32,899 bases of DNA, taken from positions 1 to 32,899 of the forward strand of contig CANHNQ010000027.1 of NCBI GenBank assembly GCA_947462095.1. The letters run 5' to 3'. Under the pieces are notes generated by a model, which did not search any database, was not told where the DNA came from, and saw only the letters and a list, made by a program, of their open reading frames with translations. The translations under genes were made by a program, and so were the position numbers. Source of the stretch: Gemmatimonadota bacterium. Its GTDB lineage: Bacteria; Gemmatimonadota; Gemmatimonadetes; Gemmatimonadales; Gemmatimonadaceae. Below are positions 1 to 6,568 of the stretch, piece by piece; positions within the stretch are counted from its first letter, which is position 1; the number at the start of each line of letters is the position of its first letter.

Positions 1-107
1 CGCTGCTTGTGCTTGGGGTTGCGCTTGCAGATGATGCGAGTCACGCCCTGTCGCTTCACGACTTTGCAGTGCTCACAGATCGGCTTTACGCTGCTCCGAA
101 CTTTCAC
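1..107 (-). CDS. rpmJ: 50S ribosomal protein L36 (3' end cut off by window edge)
   Basis: Reading leftward from a GTG at 107, the product begins [15 protein letters not shown] and continues through [18 protein letters not shown], the typical small zinc-ribbon protein L36 of the large ribosomal subunit. The ligand set of C11, C14, C27 and H33 is complete. Thirty-five codons are visible; only the last one or two codons and the stop lie outside the window. The family is 37-38 residues long, so the gene is essentially whole. The GTG start is supported by a Shine-Dalgarno AAGGTGA four to five bases upstream and by exact family alignment at the N-terminus. The usual infA neighbour is not upstream here; instead there is a structured 190-base spacer after pyrF. 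Confidence 0.95.
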   Translation of the reverse strand, partial: MKVRSSVKPICEHCKVVKRQGVTRIICKRNPKHKQ

Positions 108-259
108 GGGTCACCTTGGCGCTCACGCGCCAACGGAGCCTCCCGCACCGGATTACGCCGGCCGGCTGGACTCCCCATGCGTCCATCGCTCATGAAGCAT
201 CGCGTTACCGCGATTCCGCGCACGAGCGAAGCAAATGTGGCCAGCGGATTGGCCTAGAA
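108..259 (-). promoter_or_regulatory. Structured leader of rpmJ with GNRA-capped hairpins
   Basis: I find no gene in this stretch, but the minus strand folds well. Positions 116-133 form a perfect 7-bp stem capped by GTGA, with its 3' arm running into the Shine-Dalgarno of rpmJ. Positions 199-214 form a perfect 6-bp stem capped by GTAA. Both loops fit the GNRA tetraloop rule. A third 5-bp stem lies at 239-254. The stems are read directly; a regulatory role, such as ribosomal-protein feedback, is inference. I could not pick a convincing promoter here. Confidence 0.45.
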
Positions 260-281
260 TCTCGCCCGAAAACGGGCAAGA
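260..281 (-). terminator. Hairpin after pyrF, possible terminator
   Basis: On the minus strand, 18 bases past the pyrF stop, a 9-bp stem (one U-G pair) encloses a UUUU loop. No U-run follows, so it is a weak intrinsic terminator or an RNA-stability hairpin separating pyrF from rpmJ. Confidence 0.4.
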
Positions 282-298
282 CCCTCATCCTAGTGGAC

Positions 299-1069
299 TT
301 AGACGGCTCCCGCAAGTGACGCGGCAACCAGCTCCATCGCGGCGACCGGGTCGGACGCCCCTGTGACCGCACGGCCGAGGATCAACCAGCGCGCACCGGC
401 GCCCGCGGCCGCTTGGGGGGTCATGACCCGACGCTGGTCGTGTGCCTCGCCACCCGGCAGGCGAATGCCCGGAATGAGGAGCCCGAGGGCATCACCGTAG
501 GCAGACCGAACCGCTGCCGCCTCATGACCGGAGCAGACGATGCCCACCCCGCCACCATTCCGGACGAGGCCAGCCAGTCGCACCACTTCCCCGGTGACAT
601 CGACGCCATCGCGTCCCCACGCCTCACCGATCCCCGCGGCATCCATGCTGGTGAGGATCGTGACCCCGAGAATTCCGCAGCCCCCCGCCGCCGCACCGGC
701 TGCGCCCTCAGCTGCGCCCTCAGCTGCGCCCTCAGCTGCGCCCTCGACCGCCGCCCGGATCATCTCCGAGCCGCCGGACGCATGCACGGTGAGCAAAGAG
801 GCGCCGTGGCGCGCCACGCTGCGGGCCGCGCCACGCACGGTGTTGGGGATATCGTGGAGCTTGAGGTCGACGAAGACCAACTTGCCGGCGTCGCGCAGCC
901 AGCGCACGATCCCGGGGCCCTCGGCCGCAAACAGCTCCAGTCCCACTTTATAAAACCCGCAGGCGTCGCCGAGACGGGAGACCATCGCTTGTGCCGCGCG
1001 CGCGTCAGCGACGTCGAGCGCGACGATCGGGGTGACCGTTGCAGGGACGGTCGGGGAATTCTCAGCCAT
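299..1069 (-). CDS. pyrF: Orotidine 5'-phosphate decarboxylase
   Basis: A 256-residue enzyme of pyrimidine synthesis converting OMP to UMP in the cytoplasm. The family motif is clear: VDLKLHDIPNTV with catalytic D68, K70 and D73, preceded by IVALDV and YKVGLELF, and followed by the phosphate-binding end (GIRLPGGE, ILGRAVTGASDP). I chose the ATG at 1069 because it overlaps the pyrD stop as ATGA and places IVALDV at the usual distance; an in-frame start further upstream would run into pyrD. The oddity is an insertion of about four Glu-Gly-Ala-Ala units at residues 109-124, encoded by a 12-bp tandem repeat, in the segment before the LGVTILTS strand. It should be an exposed loop, so function is probably kept. 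Confidence 0.95.
   Translation of the reverse strand: MAENSPTVPATVTPIVALDVADARAAQAMVSRLGDACGFYKVGLELFAAEGPGIVRWLRDAGKLVFVDLKLHDIPNTVRGAARSVARHGASLLTVHASGGSEMIRAAVEGAAEGAAEGAAEGAAGAAAGGCGILGVTILTSMDAAGIGEAWGRDGVDVTGEVVRLAGLVRNGGGVGIVCSGHEAAAVRSAYGDALGLLIPGIRLPGGEAHDQRRVMTPQAAAGAGARWLILGRAVTGASDPVAAMELVAASLAGAV
699..746. repeat. 12-bp tandem repeat inside pyrF
   Basis: Almost four exact copies of the unit GCTGCGCCCTCA (plus-strand reading) stand head to tail. Being a multiple of three, gain or loss of a unit adds or removes four residues (EGAA) without a frameshift. The identical DNA, not just similar protein, points to recent slippage expansion. Confidence 0.9.
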
Positions 1070-2013
1070 CACGAGGGCCACTCCAGTGTGCCGATGATCG
1101 TACGCAAGTCCAGGACCCCTTCCCGCGCCGCCCACGCGGCCAGTTGACGGGCGATGCGCTCCGGCGCGCGGGGATCACGCAGTGCCGCCGTCCCGACGCC
1201 GACCAGCGAGGCGCCGGCGAGCAGATACTGAGCGGCGTCGGTGCCGGTGCTGATACCGCCGAGTCCGATGATCGGGACACCGGGGAGCGCCTGACGGACC
1301 CGCCACGTGGCCAAGAGGCCCATGGGGAGCAACGCCGGACCGCTGACGCCGCCGGTCCCGAATCCGATCTTGGGTTTACGACGGGACGCGTCGATGACGA
1401 GTCCGGGCATGGTGTTCACCAGCGTCAGCCCCGTGGCACCATGTTCCATCGAGACGCGTGCGGCATCCACGACGCCGGCGCCCAGCGTCGGCGACAGCTT
1501 GACGAAGATGGGACGGGAGGTCTTCGCGCGTGAGGCGCGGACCAAGGCCGCGAGCGCGACCGGATCGGCACCGAATTCCATGCCCCCCGCCTTGACGTTG
1601 GGACAGCTGACATTGAGCTCGAACGCGTCCACGCCCGGCTGCCCGTCGAGTCCACCGACGACCGTTTCGAAGTCCTCGAGGCTGTTCCCCACCACGTTGA
1701 CGAGCACGCGGGTGCCCGGATATGCGCGGTGGAGCCAAGGCACGTACTCGGCACGGACACTGTCGAGGCCGGGATTCGCGAGGCCGATGGCGTTGATCAT
1801 CCCGCCGGCGAACTCGCTGACCCGGAGCGGCGGTGCGCCGTGACGCGGGGCAACGCTGACCGCCTTGGTGGCGATGCCGCCGATGGCGGCGAGGTCGAGC
1901 ACATCCTCGACTTCCTTGCCAAAGCCCGCCGTTCCGGCGGCGAGGATCACGGGATTTCGGAAGGCCAACCCCGCGACGGCCCACTGTTGCTGTTCACGTG
2001 TTGTTGCGGTCAC
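1069..2013 (-). CDS. pyrD: Dihydroorotate dehydrogenase, class 1 (1B-like)
   Basis: A 314-residue flavoprotein that oxidises dihydroorotate to orotate. The class-1 signature NVSCPNVKAGGMEFG carries the catalytic Cys137; class-2 enzymes have Ser here. GLANPG, VKLSP and GLGGIST complete the FMN barrel. The sequence form matches the NAD-linked 1B catalytic subunit, which normally works with the Fe-S/FAD subunit PyrK; no pyrK lies in the window. The GTG at 2013 is preferred: a GGTGA Shine-Dalgarno sits about six bases before it, overlapping the stop of the upstream lipoprotein gene, whereas longer reading would overlap that gene by 70 bases. The end overlaps pyrF by four bases, so the two are translationally coupled. 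Confidence 0.93.
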   Translation of the reverse strand: MTATTREQQQWAVAGLAFRNPVILAAGTAGFGKEVEDVLDLAAIGGIATKAVSVAPRHGAPPLRVSEFAGGMINAIGLANPGLDSVRAEYVPWLHRAYPGTRVLVNVVGNSLEDFETVVGGLDGQPGVDAFELNVSCPNVKAGGMEFGADPVALAALVRASRAKTSRPIFVKLSPTLGAGVVDAARVSMEHGATGLTLVNTMPGLVIDASRRKPKIGFGTGGVSGPALLPMGLLATWRVRQALPGVPIIGLGGISTGTDAAQYLLAGASLVGVGTAALRDPRAPERIARQLAAWAAREGVLDLRTIIGTLEWPS

Positions 2014-2017
2014 GCGG

Positions 2018-3400
2018 TCACCGAGATCCGGCCGGCTTGGGAGGAAGGCGAAGCTTTCGTAAGCTATCGGACCAGATGCGGACCGCATCCGTCCACTGCA
2101 ATCTCAACAGTTCGGGTGCGCTGACAAAGTCCGGGCGATCGGTTGGATCGTCGCCGCGCAATCGCGCCGCGACGGCGGACCGACTGTGCTCCTCGAGGAC
2201 GCGGCGTTCCCATGCTGCCGCACTATCCGGCTCGAGTAGCGCCGCAGCGTACCAGGCGTGGGGCACCAGCGGAGACGCGGGCGACTCGCGGGCCACGCGC
2301 AAAAAGAGCGCACGCGCCAGGCGCGGTGCGCGCAGCGAGTCCCGTGCGATCTCGGCCGCCAAGTACACGGCGGCGCTCTCGGCATCACGGTGACCCTCCA
2401 GCACCCGGAACAGCAGGAGGCGGTCGGCGACCTGCCGCGCATAGGCGGTCCGCCATACCACGCTGTCCTGCCGCGCCATGAGGGTATCAAGTTCACGCAC
2501 CGAAGCGACGCGGGGCAGATCGAGCAGGGCCAGCCGCGCATGTGCTTCGTGGCCCGTCACGGTGTCGCGCTGTGACAGCGTGCGCGCGGCATAGAGATGC
2601 CCTCTGGCGAGCGAGTCGCGGCCGCCACGTGCGTACATGTCGCCCAACGCAAAGTGCATACGGGCACGGCCGTCATCGCGGACCCGTGCGGCGTCGTATT
2701 GTGCGACGATCCGCTCGGCGGCATCGAGTCGGCCATCCGCGAGTATCTCACGCAGGGCGCGGGTGACGTCTTCACGGTAGTCGCCGAGCCGGGCGCGCTG
2801 CACGAGCAAGGATTCGACGCGGGCATACTCGCGCGCCGACATCGACGCGCTGATGAGCTCCCACTGCAAGACCCCTGCGTCGATGCCGCCAAGATAGGCA
2901 GGGACCGCATCGCGATCGCCCATGCTGAGCGCGGCCCGCGCCGCCCAGAGGCGTGCCTGGCGCGCGAGTTCGCGATCGGCCGAGCGGAACAACGAGTCGA
3001 GGCGTGGCCTGGCATCATTGCTTCGTCCCGCGCGCACCTCGCACGAGGCCAGCGCCAGTCGCGCGCGATCGCGCTCGCCGGCACTCAGCGCGGTCCCAGT
3101 CAACAGCGTGCGCAGCCGCGGCATCGCCCGTTCACACTGCGCGGCCATCGCGCCGCTGCGCGCCGCGATATACACGGCGCGGTTGCGCCACTGCGACTTG
3201 GGGTGGCGCACCAACACCGTTTCAGCGATCACCGCGGACCGTTGAAAGTGGGTGGTCGCCTCCCCCTCATCATCGCGTCGCAGTCTGGCATCCGCGATGC
3301 GCGCCTCGGCCTGCGCGTTGTAAATGCCGTTGTAATACACACAGCCCGAACCGAGCAGCCACGAAGCGAGCGCCATCGTGAGCCGTTGCGCGGCGCGCAT
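2018..3400 (-). CDS. TPR-like repeat lipoprotein
   Basis: A 460-residue exported lipoprotein of unknown function. The N-terminus is a short basic region, a hydrophobic stretch and a lipobox ending in Cys20 (LGSGC). The rest is almost all amphipathic helix rich in Ala, Arg and Asp, with repeating patterns such as AERIVAQYDAA and ARMHFALGDMYARGG that look like degenerate tetratricopeptide repeats, so it is probably a protein-interaction scaffold of the periplasm or outer membrane. The ATG at 3400 overlaps the amidase stop as ATGA, and four bases separate its stop from the pyrD start, so it is sandwiched in one operon. The amidase partner suggests a cell-envelope task; the link to pyrimidine genes is probably only positional. 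Confidence 0.75.
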   Translation of the reverse strand: MRAAQRLTMALASWLLGSGCVYYNGIYNAQAEARIADARLRRDDEGEATTHFQRSAVIAETVLVRHPKSQWRNRAVYIAARSGAMAAQCERAMPRLRTLLTGTALSAGERDRARLALASCEVRAGRSNDARPRLDSLFRSADRELARQARLWAARAALSMGDRDAVPAYLGGIDAGVLQWELISASMSAREYARVESLLVQRARLGDYREDVTRALREILADGRLDAAERIVAQYDAARVRDDGRARMHFALGDMYARGGRDSLARGHLYAARTLSQRDTVTGHEAHARLALLDLPRVASVRELDTLMARQDSVVWRTAYARQVADRLLLFRVLEGHRDAESAAVYLAAEIARDSLRAPRLARALFLRVARESPASPLVPHAWYAAALLEPDSAAAWERRVLEEHSRSAVAARLRGDDPTDRPDFVSAPELLRLQWTDAVRIWSDSLRKLRLPPKPAGSR

Positions 3401-4662
3401 CAATCGTCGCCTCCGACCTTCCGCTCATACTGCTCAAGATAGCGAACGACGGCATCGGCCAACGTGGACGCCAGCTCGCGTTGCCGGCCAGTGTCGGTCA
3501 TGTACTGCGCATCGAGCTTGTTGGTACCGAAGCCGAGCTCCACCAGCACCGCCGGCATGAACGCCGTCACCAACACCCGAAAGCCGGCCTGCTTGACGCC
3601 ACGACTGGGCCCAGGATGAACGCGCTTCAACCCCGCCTGAAGGAGTTCGGCCAACCGTCCTGACTCGCGCAGGTGCTCATTCTGCGCCATGTCGCGCATG
3701 ATGAACCCCAAGGGATCGTCACGCGTGACATCCGCGTCGGTCTCGAAGCGGATCGCTTCGTTTTCCATGGCCGCGACCCGGCGCTCATCTTCGGTCTTGG
3801 CTTCAGCGAGGAAATAGGTTTCAAAGCCGCGCGCTCCGCCGGGATTCGCCCAGCGCGGATTGGCGGCGTTCACGTGAACGGACACGAACAGGTCCGCCTT
3901 TGCCTGATTCGCAATGCGCCCGCGATCGCCCAAGGCGATCAGTGTGTCGGTACTGCGCGTCATGACCACCTGGATCTCACGCTGCTCAAGCGCGGTCCGC
4001 AACTCTTTGGCGAACGTGAGCGTGATGTTCTTCTCGTAGACCTTGTTCGGGACGCCGATCGGTCCGGACATGCCGCTGTCGGGGCCTCCGTGCCCGGCAT
4101 CTACGACGACGACGCGACGACGGAGCGATGCGTTCCGGGCGGCCGGGGCACTGCGGACGTTGTCGACCGGCGCCGACGGTGCGTCAGGACGGGGCGTTTC
4201 GGCGCGAGCGGCGGGGGCGCGCCGGCTCGCGGTGACCGTGGAGAACCGCCGCAACTCGGCCTTGTCCGGATCGAAGAGGACCCCGGTCCCAAGCCGCGGG
4301 AGCAGTTCCGTTGCGAATGCGAGCGGCACGTACACGCGCCCATCGCGCCGGAAGACGCCTGCCCGCAGCGGTATGGTGTCTCCGGCCACCACGACCAGCG
4401 CGCTCCCGGCATCAAGATCGATGCCGATCGTTCCAACCTCGAGACGGTAGCGTCCGTCACCGGTCTCCCTAGTCGCGAACTGCCCACCGAGCGCCGTGGC
4501 CAACGCATCGACACGGACGGCGATGCCGCCTTCCGTGTGCCGCAGCGTGGGAACGGACTGGAGTCGATCGCCAGCACGAACAACAAGCGGCGAAAGGGGT
4601 GGCAACGACGGCGTGACCGCCGACAGCTGGAGAGTGAGTGATAGCGCGCCCAGCAGCAGCAT
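3400..4662 (-). CDS. N-acetylmuramoyl-L-alanine amidase (Amidase_3)
   Basis: A 420-residue zinc amidase that cuts the bond between N-acetylmuramic acid and the stem peptide, acting on peptidoglycan outside the cytoplasm. Residues 1-20 form a signal peptide. Residues 25-140 form a beta-rich region resembling the copper-amine-oxidase N-terminal type domain often found on secreted wall proteins. A Pro/Ala linker follows, and the catalytic domain occupies about 183-412. Zinc ligands are H191 (DAGHGG), E210 (YEKN) and H263 (SVHVNAA); the catalytic Glu is E375 (VELGF). It lies 12 bases after smpB and overlaps the lipoprotein gene downstream. It resembles AmiA/B/C of cell separation, but the exact cellular role cannot be told. 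Confidence 0.92.
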   Translation of the reverse strand: MLLLGALSLTLQLSAVTPSLPPLSPLVVRAGDRLQSVPTLRHTEGGIAVRVDALATALGGQFATRETGDGRYRLEVGTIGIDLDAGSALVVVAGDTIPLRAGVFRRDGRVYVPLAFATELLPRLGTGVLFDPDKAELRRFSTVTASRRAPAARAETPRPDAPSAPVDNVRSAPAARNASLRRRVVVVDAGHGGPDSGMSGPIGVPNKVYEKNITLTFAKELRTALEQREIQVVMTRSTDTLIALGDRGRIANQAKADLFVSVHVNAANPRWANPGGARGFETYFLAEAKTEDERRVAAMENEAIRFETDADVTRDDPLGFIMRDMAQNEHLRESGRLAELLQAGLKRVHPGPSRGVKQAGFRVLVTAFMPAVLVELGFGTNKLDAQYMTDTGRQRELASTLADAVVRYLEQYERKVGGDD

Positions 4663-4674
4663 CAGCTCGGCGGC

Positions 4675-5145
4675 TCAGCGCTTGTTGAGGGCGCGGGCAA
4701 TCTCGCGCTCCGCGTCACGTTTTTTGAGGTCTTCGCGCTTATCGTGCTGCTGCTTGCCACGCACCAGTGCGAGGCGCGCCTTCACGCGGCCGCTTTTGAA
4801 GTACAGATCGAGTGGCACGAGCGTGAGCCCCTGGCGCTCGACGGCGCCGATCAGTCGACGGATTTCGCGGCGGTGCATCAGCAACTTGCGCGTACGGGTG
4901 GGTTCGTGATTGAACACGTTTCCCTGACCGTACGCGCCGATGTGGAGGTTGAGCAAGAACACCTCATTGTCCTTGATCACCCCGAAGGCATCCGTCAGGT
5001 TCGCGCGCCCTTCGCGCAGCGCCTTCACCTCCGTGCCCGTGAGCACGACGCCGCACTCCCAGGTATCCAGGATTTCGTAGTCGTGCCGCGCGCGCTTGTT
5101 GCGCGCAATCAGCTCGGTGGGTTCGTCGGTGTCCTTGTTTGCCAT
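4675..5145 (-). CDS. smpB: SsrA-binding protein SmpB
   Basis: A 156-residue RNA-binding protein that delivers tmRNA to stalled ribosomes for trans-translation. Typical blocks are NKRARHDYEILDTWECGVVL, GTEVKALREGRANLTD, LNLHIGAY and RKLLMHRREI, followed by the lysine-rich C-terminal tail (KREDLKKRDAEREIARAL) that enters the empty mRNA channel. The start ATG at 5145 gives the normal family length. No purine-rich Shine-Dalgarno precedes it; the leader just before the ATG is C-rich. The gene is divergent from a tRNA-Leu. The ssrA RNA gene itself was not found in the window. Confidence 0.96.
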   Translation of the reverse strand: MANKDTDEPTELIARNKRARHDYEILDTWECGVVLTGTEVKALREGRANLTDAFGVIKDNEVFLLNLHIGAYGQGNVFNHEPTRTRKLLMHRREIRRLIGAVERQGLTLVPLDLYFKSGRVKARLALVRGKQQHDKREDLKKRDAEREIARALNKR

Positions 5146-5195
5146 ACTGGGGGGAAAGGTAATACCCGAACACGCACGAAGAGTGCACCATGGCG

Positions 5196-5225
5196 TTGAC
5201 TTCAGGGGCACCTTCGATCTATTCT
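5196..5225 (+). promoter_or_regulatory. Sigma-70-type promoter for tRNA-Leu
   Basis: TTGACT (5196-5201), an 18-base spacer and TATTCT (5220-5225) read as a good housekeeping promoter. The predicted transcript would begin near 5232 and carry about 50 bases of leader, including the inverted repeat at 5243-5272, before the tRNA. Confidence 0.6.
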
Positions 5226-5242
5226 TTACGGCCCTGCTGGAA

Positions 5243-5272
5243 TCGTGTACGAAACGCTCGTCTCGTACACGA
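5243..5272. repeat. Perfect 10-bp inverted repeat in the tRNA-Leu leader
   Basis: TCGTGTACGA (5243-5252) and its exact reverse complement TCGTACACGA (5263-5272) flank a 10-base spacer. The arms end 11 bases before the mature tRNA and lie downstream of the predicted promoter. It could be an operator for a dimeric regulator or a leader hairpin recognised during 5' processing. The repeat is seen directly; the role is inferred. Confidence 0.7.
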
Positions 5273-5283
5273 ATTCAGGTTCT

Positions 5284-5367
5284 GCCGGAGTGGTGGAATT
5301 GGTAGACGCGCTGCGTTCAGGGCGCAGTGTCCGCAAGGACGTGCCGGTTCGAGTCCGGCCTTCGGCA
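5284..5367 (+). tRNA. tRNA-Leu (anticodon CAG)
   Basis: An 84-base tRNA with a 7-bp acceptor stem (GCCGGAG pairing with CTTCGGC, one G-U), a D arm with TGGTAGA, an anticodon stem CTGCG/CGCAG enclosing TTCAGGG (anticodon CAG), a long variable arm typical of class II tRNAs and a T arm with GGTTCGAGTCC. It reads CUG codons, abundant in this high-GC genome. The discriminator is A, as needed for leucine. The 3' CCA is not encoded and must be added by the CCA enzyme. Confidence 0.97.
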
Positions 5368-5385
5368 CTCGATGTTTCGACGAAA

Positions 5386-5422
5386 AACGGGGGAAGGTGG
5401 CGTCAGCCATCCTTCCCCCGTT
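5386..5422. terminator. Terminator hairpin after tRNA-Leu
   Basis: A perfect 12-bp stem (AACGGGGGAAGG and its complement), with a further 4-bp stem inside the loop, begins 19 bases past the tRNA. Only a short TTCT follows on the plus strand. On the minus strand it lies 46 bases beyond the stop of the neighbouring unknown gene, so it may serve both directions. Confidence 0.7.
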
Positions 5423-5467
5423 CTCGTATCCATCGGTGTCGCCGGTTCTCGGTGCAACGGGCGGCGA

Positions 5468-6001
5468 TCAACTCTGGAGAGCAGACGGCCGGATGTCATC
5501 GGGAAGCGAGGCCGCGCCGAACGCGTCACGGAGCGCACCATTGGCCGCCGCCCGGGTGTCGAGCACGAATTCGACGGCACGCTGTAACTGCCCGCTCGAG
5601 GGATCGCTGATCCCCGCCGCGACGACGAGGACGCGTGCCAGTCGCGTGGCCGGCGCCTCCACGCTCCCTCGCACCGCCAGTGCGGCGGTGTAGGCCCGCC
5701 AGCGCTCCCCCCACTCGCGGCCGAGGTCAGCGGACATCTTGGCCTCGCGGCTGATCACCGGCGCCAGCTGGCGCGCGACGTCGGAGGCGGTACGGTCATC
5801 GAGGGCGTCACGTTCGGCGACCATGAGCACGATCGCCCGTTTGGCAAAGGTGAGTTCCCGGGCGGCGATGGATTCGGCGACGCCGAGCGACGCGATCCAC
5901 GCGATGTCGTCCGGCTGGGGCGCACGGAGCAGCCGGTCGAGGTAGTGCGCGGCCCGCCGACTCCGCTCGCGTTGCGCGCGCCACTGCGTCCACAGCCCCA
6001 T
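5468..6001 (-). CDS. Unknown 177-residue cytoplasmic protein
   Basis: I do not recognise this protein. It has no signal peptide or membrane segment and is predicted to be nearly all helical, with many Arg and Ala residues. The N-terminus (GLWTQWRAQRERSRRAAHYL) is strongly basic. It starts eight bases after the stop of the Rrf2-type regulator and ends near the tRNA terminator, so the two form a two-gene unit. The pairing suggests a partner or target of the regulator, but nothing in the sequence shows this. Codon use is like the neighbours, and the tight spacing supports it as a real gene. Confidence 0.65.
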   Translation of the reverse strand: MGLWTQWRAQRERSRRAAHYLDRLLRAPQPDDIAWIASLGVAESIAARELTFAKRAIVLMVAERDALDDRTASDVARQLAPVISREAKMSADLGREWGERWRAYTAALAVRGSVEAPATRLARVLVVAAGISDPSSGQLQRAVEFVLDTRAAANGALRDAFGAASLPDDIRPSALQS

Positions 6002-6009
6002 ACGCCCCG

Positions 6010-6504
6010 TCAGCCCTGCAGAATGGGCAACGCTCCGGGGAGATCCGGAATTGCCTCATACGGCGGCAGCCCCACACGATCCCGCACCGTCGCCTCGTCG
6101 GTGAGGAGATCGCTGAGCTTGACCCCCTCCAGCACCTCATCGATGCGCTGCTGCAGCAGCAACCACACGGGGCGGATGCTGCAGTTCTCGGCGGCGGCAC
6201 ACCGGTCGGCGTCGACCGGATGGCTCACGCAGTGCAGGTCGAAGGTCGTGAGTTCGGACGCCTGAATCACCGCGCGTACGGAGATGTCTTCGGGCGCGCG
6301 GGCGAGCGAGTACCCGCCGCGCGCGCCTCGGGTGCTGTTCACGATGCCGGCGCGGCGCATCCGCAACAGGATCTGTTCGACATAGTCGCCGGGCAGCTTT
6401 TCGCGAGCTGCGACATCCCGTCCCGTCATTGGCCCCGCACCCGCGCGGCGCGCGAGGTGCAAGGCACAAATGAGTCCGTATTCCGCCCACGTCGTAATGC
6501 GCAT
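6010..6504 (-). CDS. Rrf2/IscR-family transcriptional regulator
   Basis: A 164-residue DNA-binding protein. Residues 1-70 form the Rrf2 winged helix: MRITTWAEYGLICALHLAR, a recognition region LPGDYVEQILLRMRRAGIV, and the wing STRGARGGYSLARAPEDI. Residues 90-110 hold C92, C102 and C108, matching the three Cys ligands of the [2Fe-2S] cluster in IscR, NsrR and RsrR, but with spacing C-x9-C-x5-C in place of IscR's C-x5-C-x5-C. It probably senses Fe-S status, nitric oxide or redox state. A promoter placed so that transcription begins at about the ATG suggests a leaderless mRNA. Which member it is cannot be decided. It is followed by the 177-residue unknown. Confidence 0.88.
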   Translation of the reverse strand: MRITTWAEYGLICALHLARRAGAGPMTGRDVAAREKLPGDYVEQILLRMRRAGIVNSTRGARGGYSLARAPEDISVRAVIQASELTTFDLHCVSHPVDADRCAAAENCSIRPVWLLLQQRIDEVLEGVKLSDLLTDEATVRDRVGLPPYEAIPDLPGALPILQG

Positions 6505-6510
6505 CCGTCG

Positions 6511-6539
6511 AGTCTATGGCTCGCAGGTCGTGTGGACAA
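6511..6539 (-). promoter_or_regulatory. Promoter of the Rrf2 gene, probably leaderless transcript
   Basis: Minus strand: TTGTCC (6539-6534), a 17-base spacer and TAGACT (6516-6511), followed by six bases and the ATG. A start site at the usual distance falls on or next to the start codon, and no Shine-Dalgarno fits in the gap. Confidence 0.5.
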
Positions 6540-6550
6540 GTTCCCAGCGC

Positions 6551-6568
6551 AAAAGCCGCCGGGCGGCT
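6551..6568 (-). terminator. Intrinsic terminator of aspA
   Basis: Minus strand: AGCCGC, a 3-base loop and GCGGCT followed by TTTT. The stem begins in the aspA stop codon. It separates aspA from the Rrf2 promoter directly downstream. Confidence 0.6.

Noticed and set aside
3673-4641. Plus-strand open frame opposite the amidase
   Set aside because: No recognisable domain, and it lies opposite conserved zinc-ligand codons of the amidase.
5146-5195. Possible leader peptide or short gene between smpB and the tRNA promoter
   Set aside because: Short frames there lack a ribosome site and are part of the smpB/tRNA promoter region.
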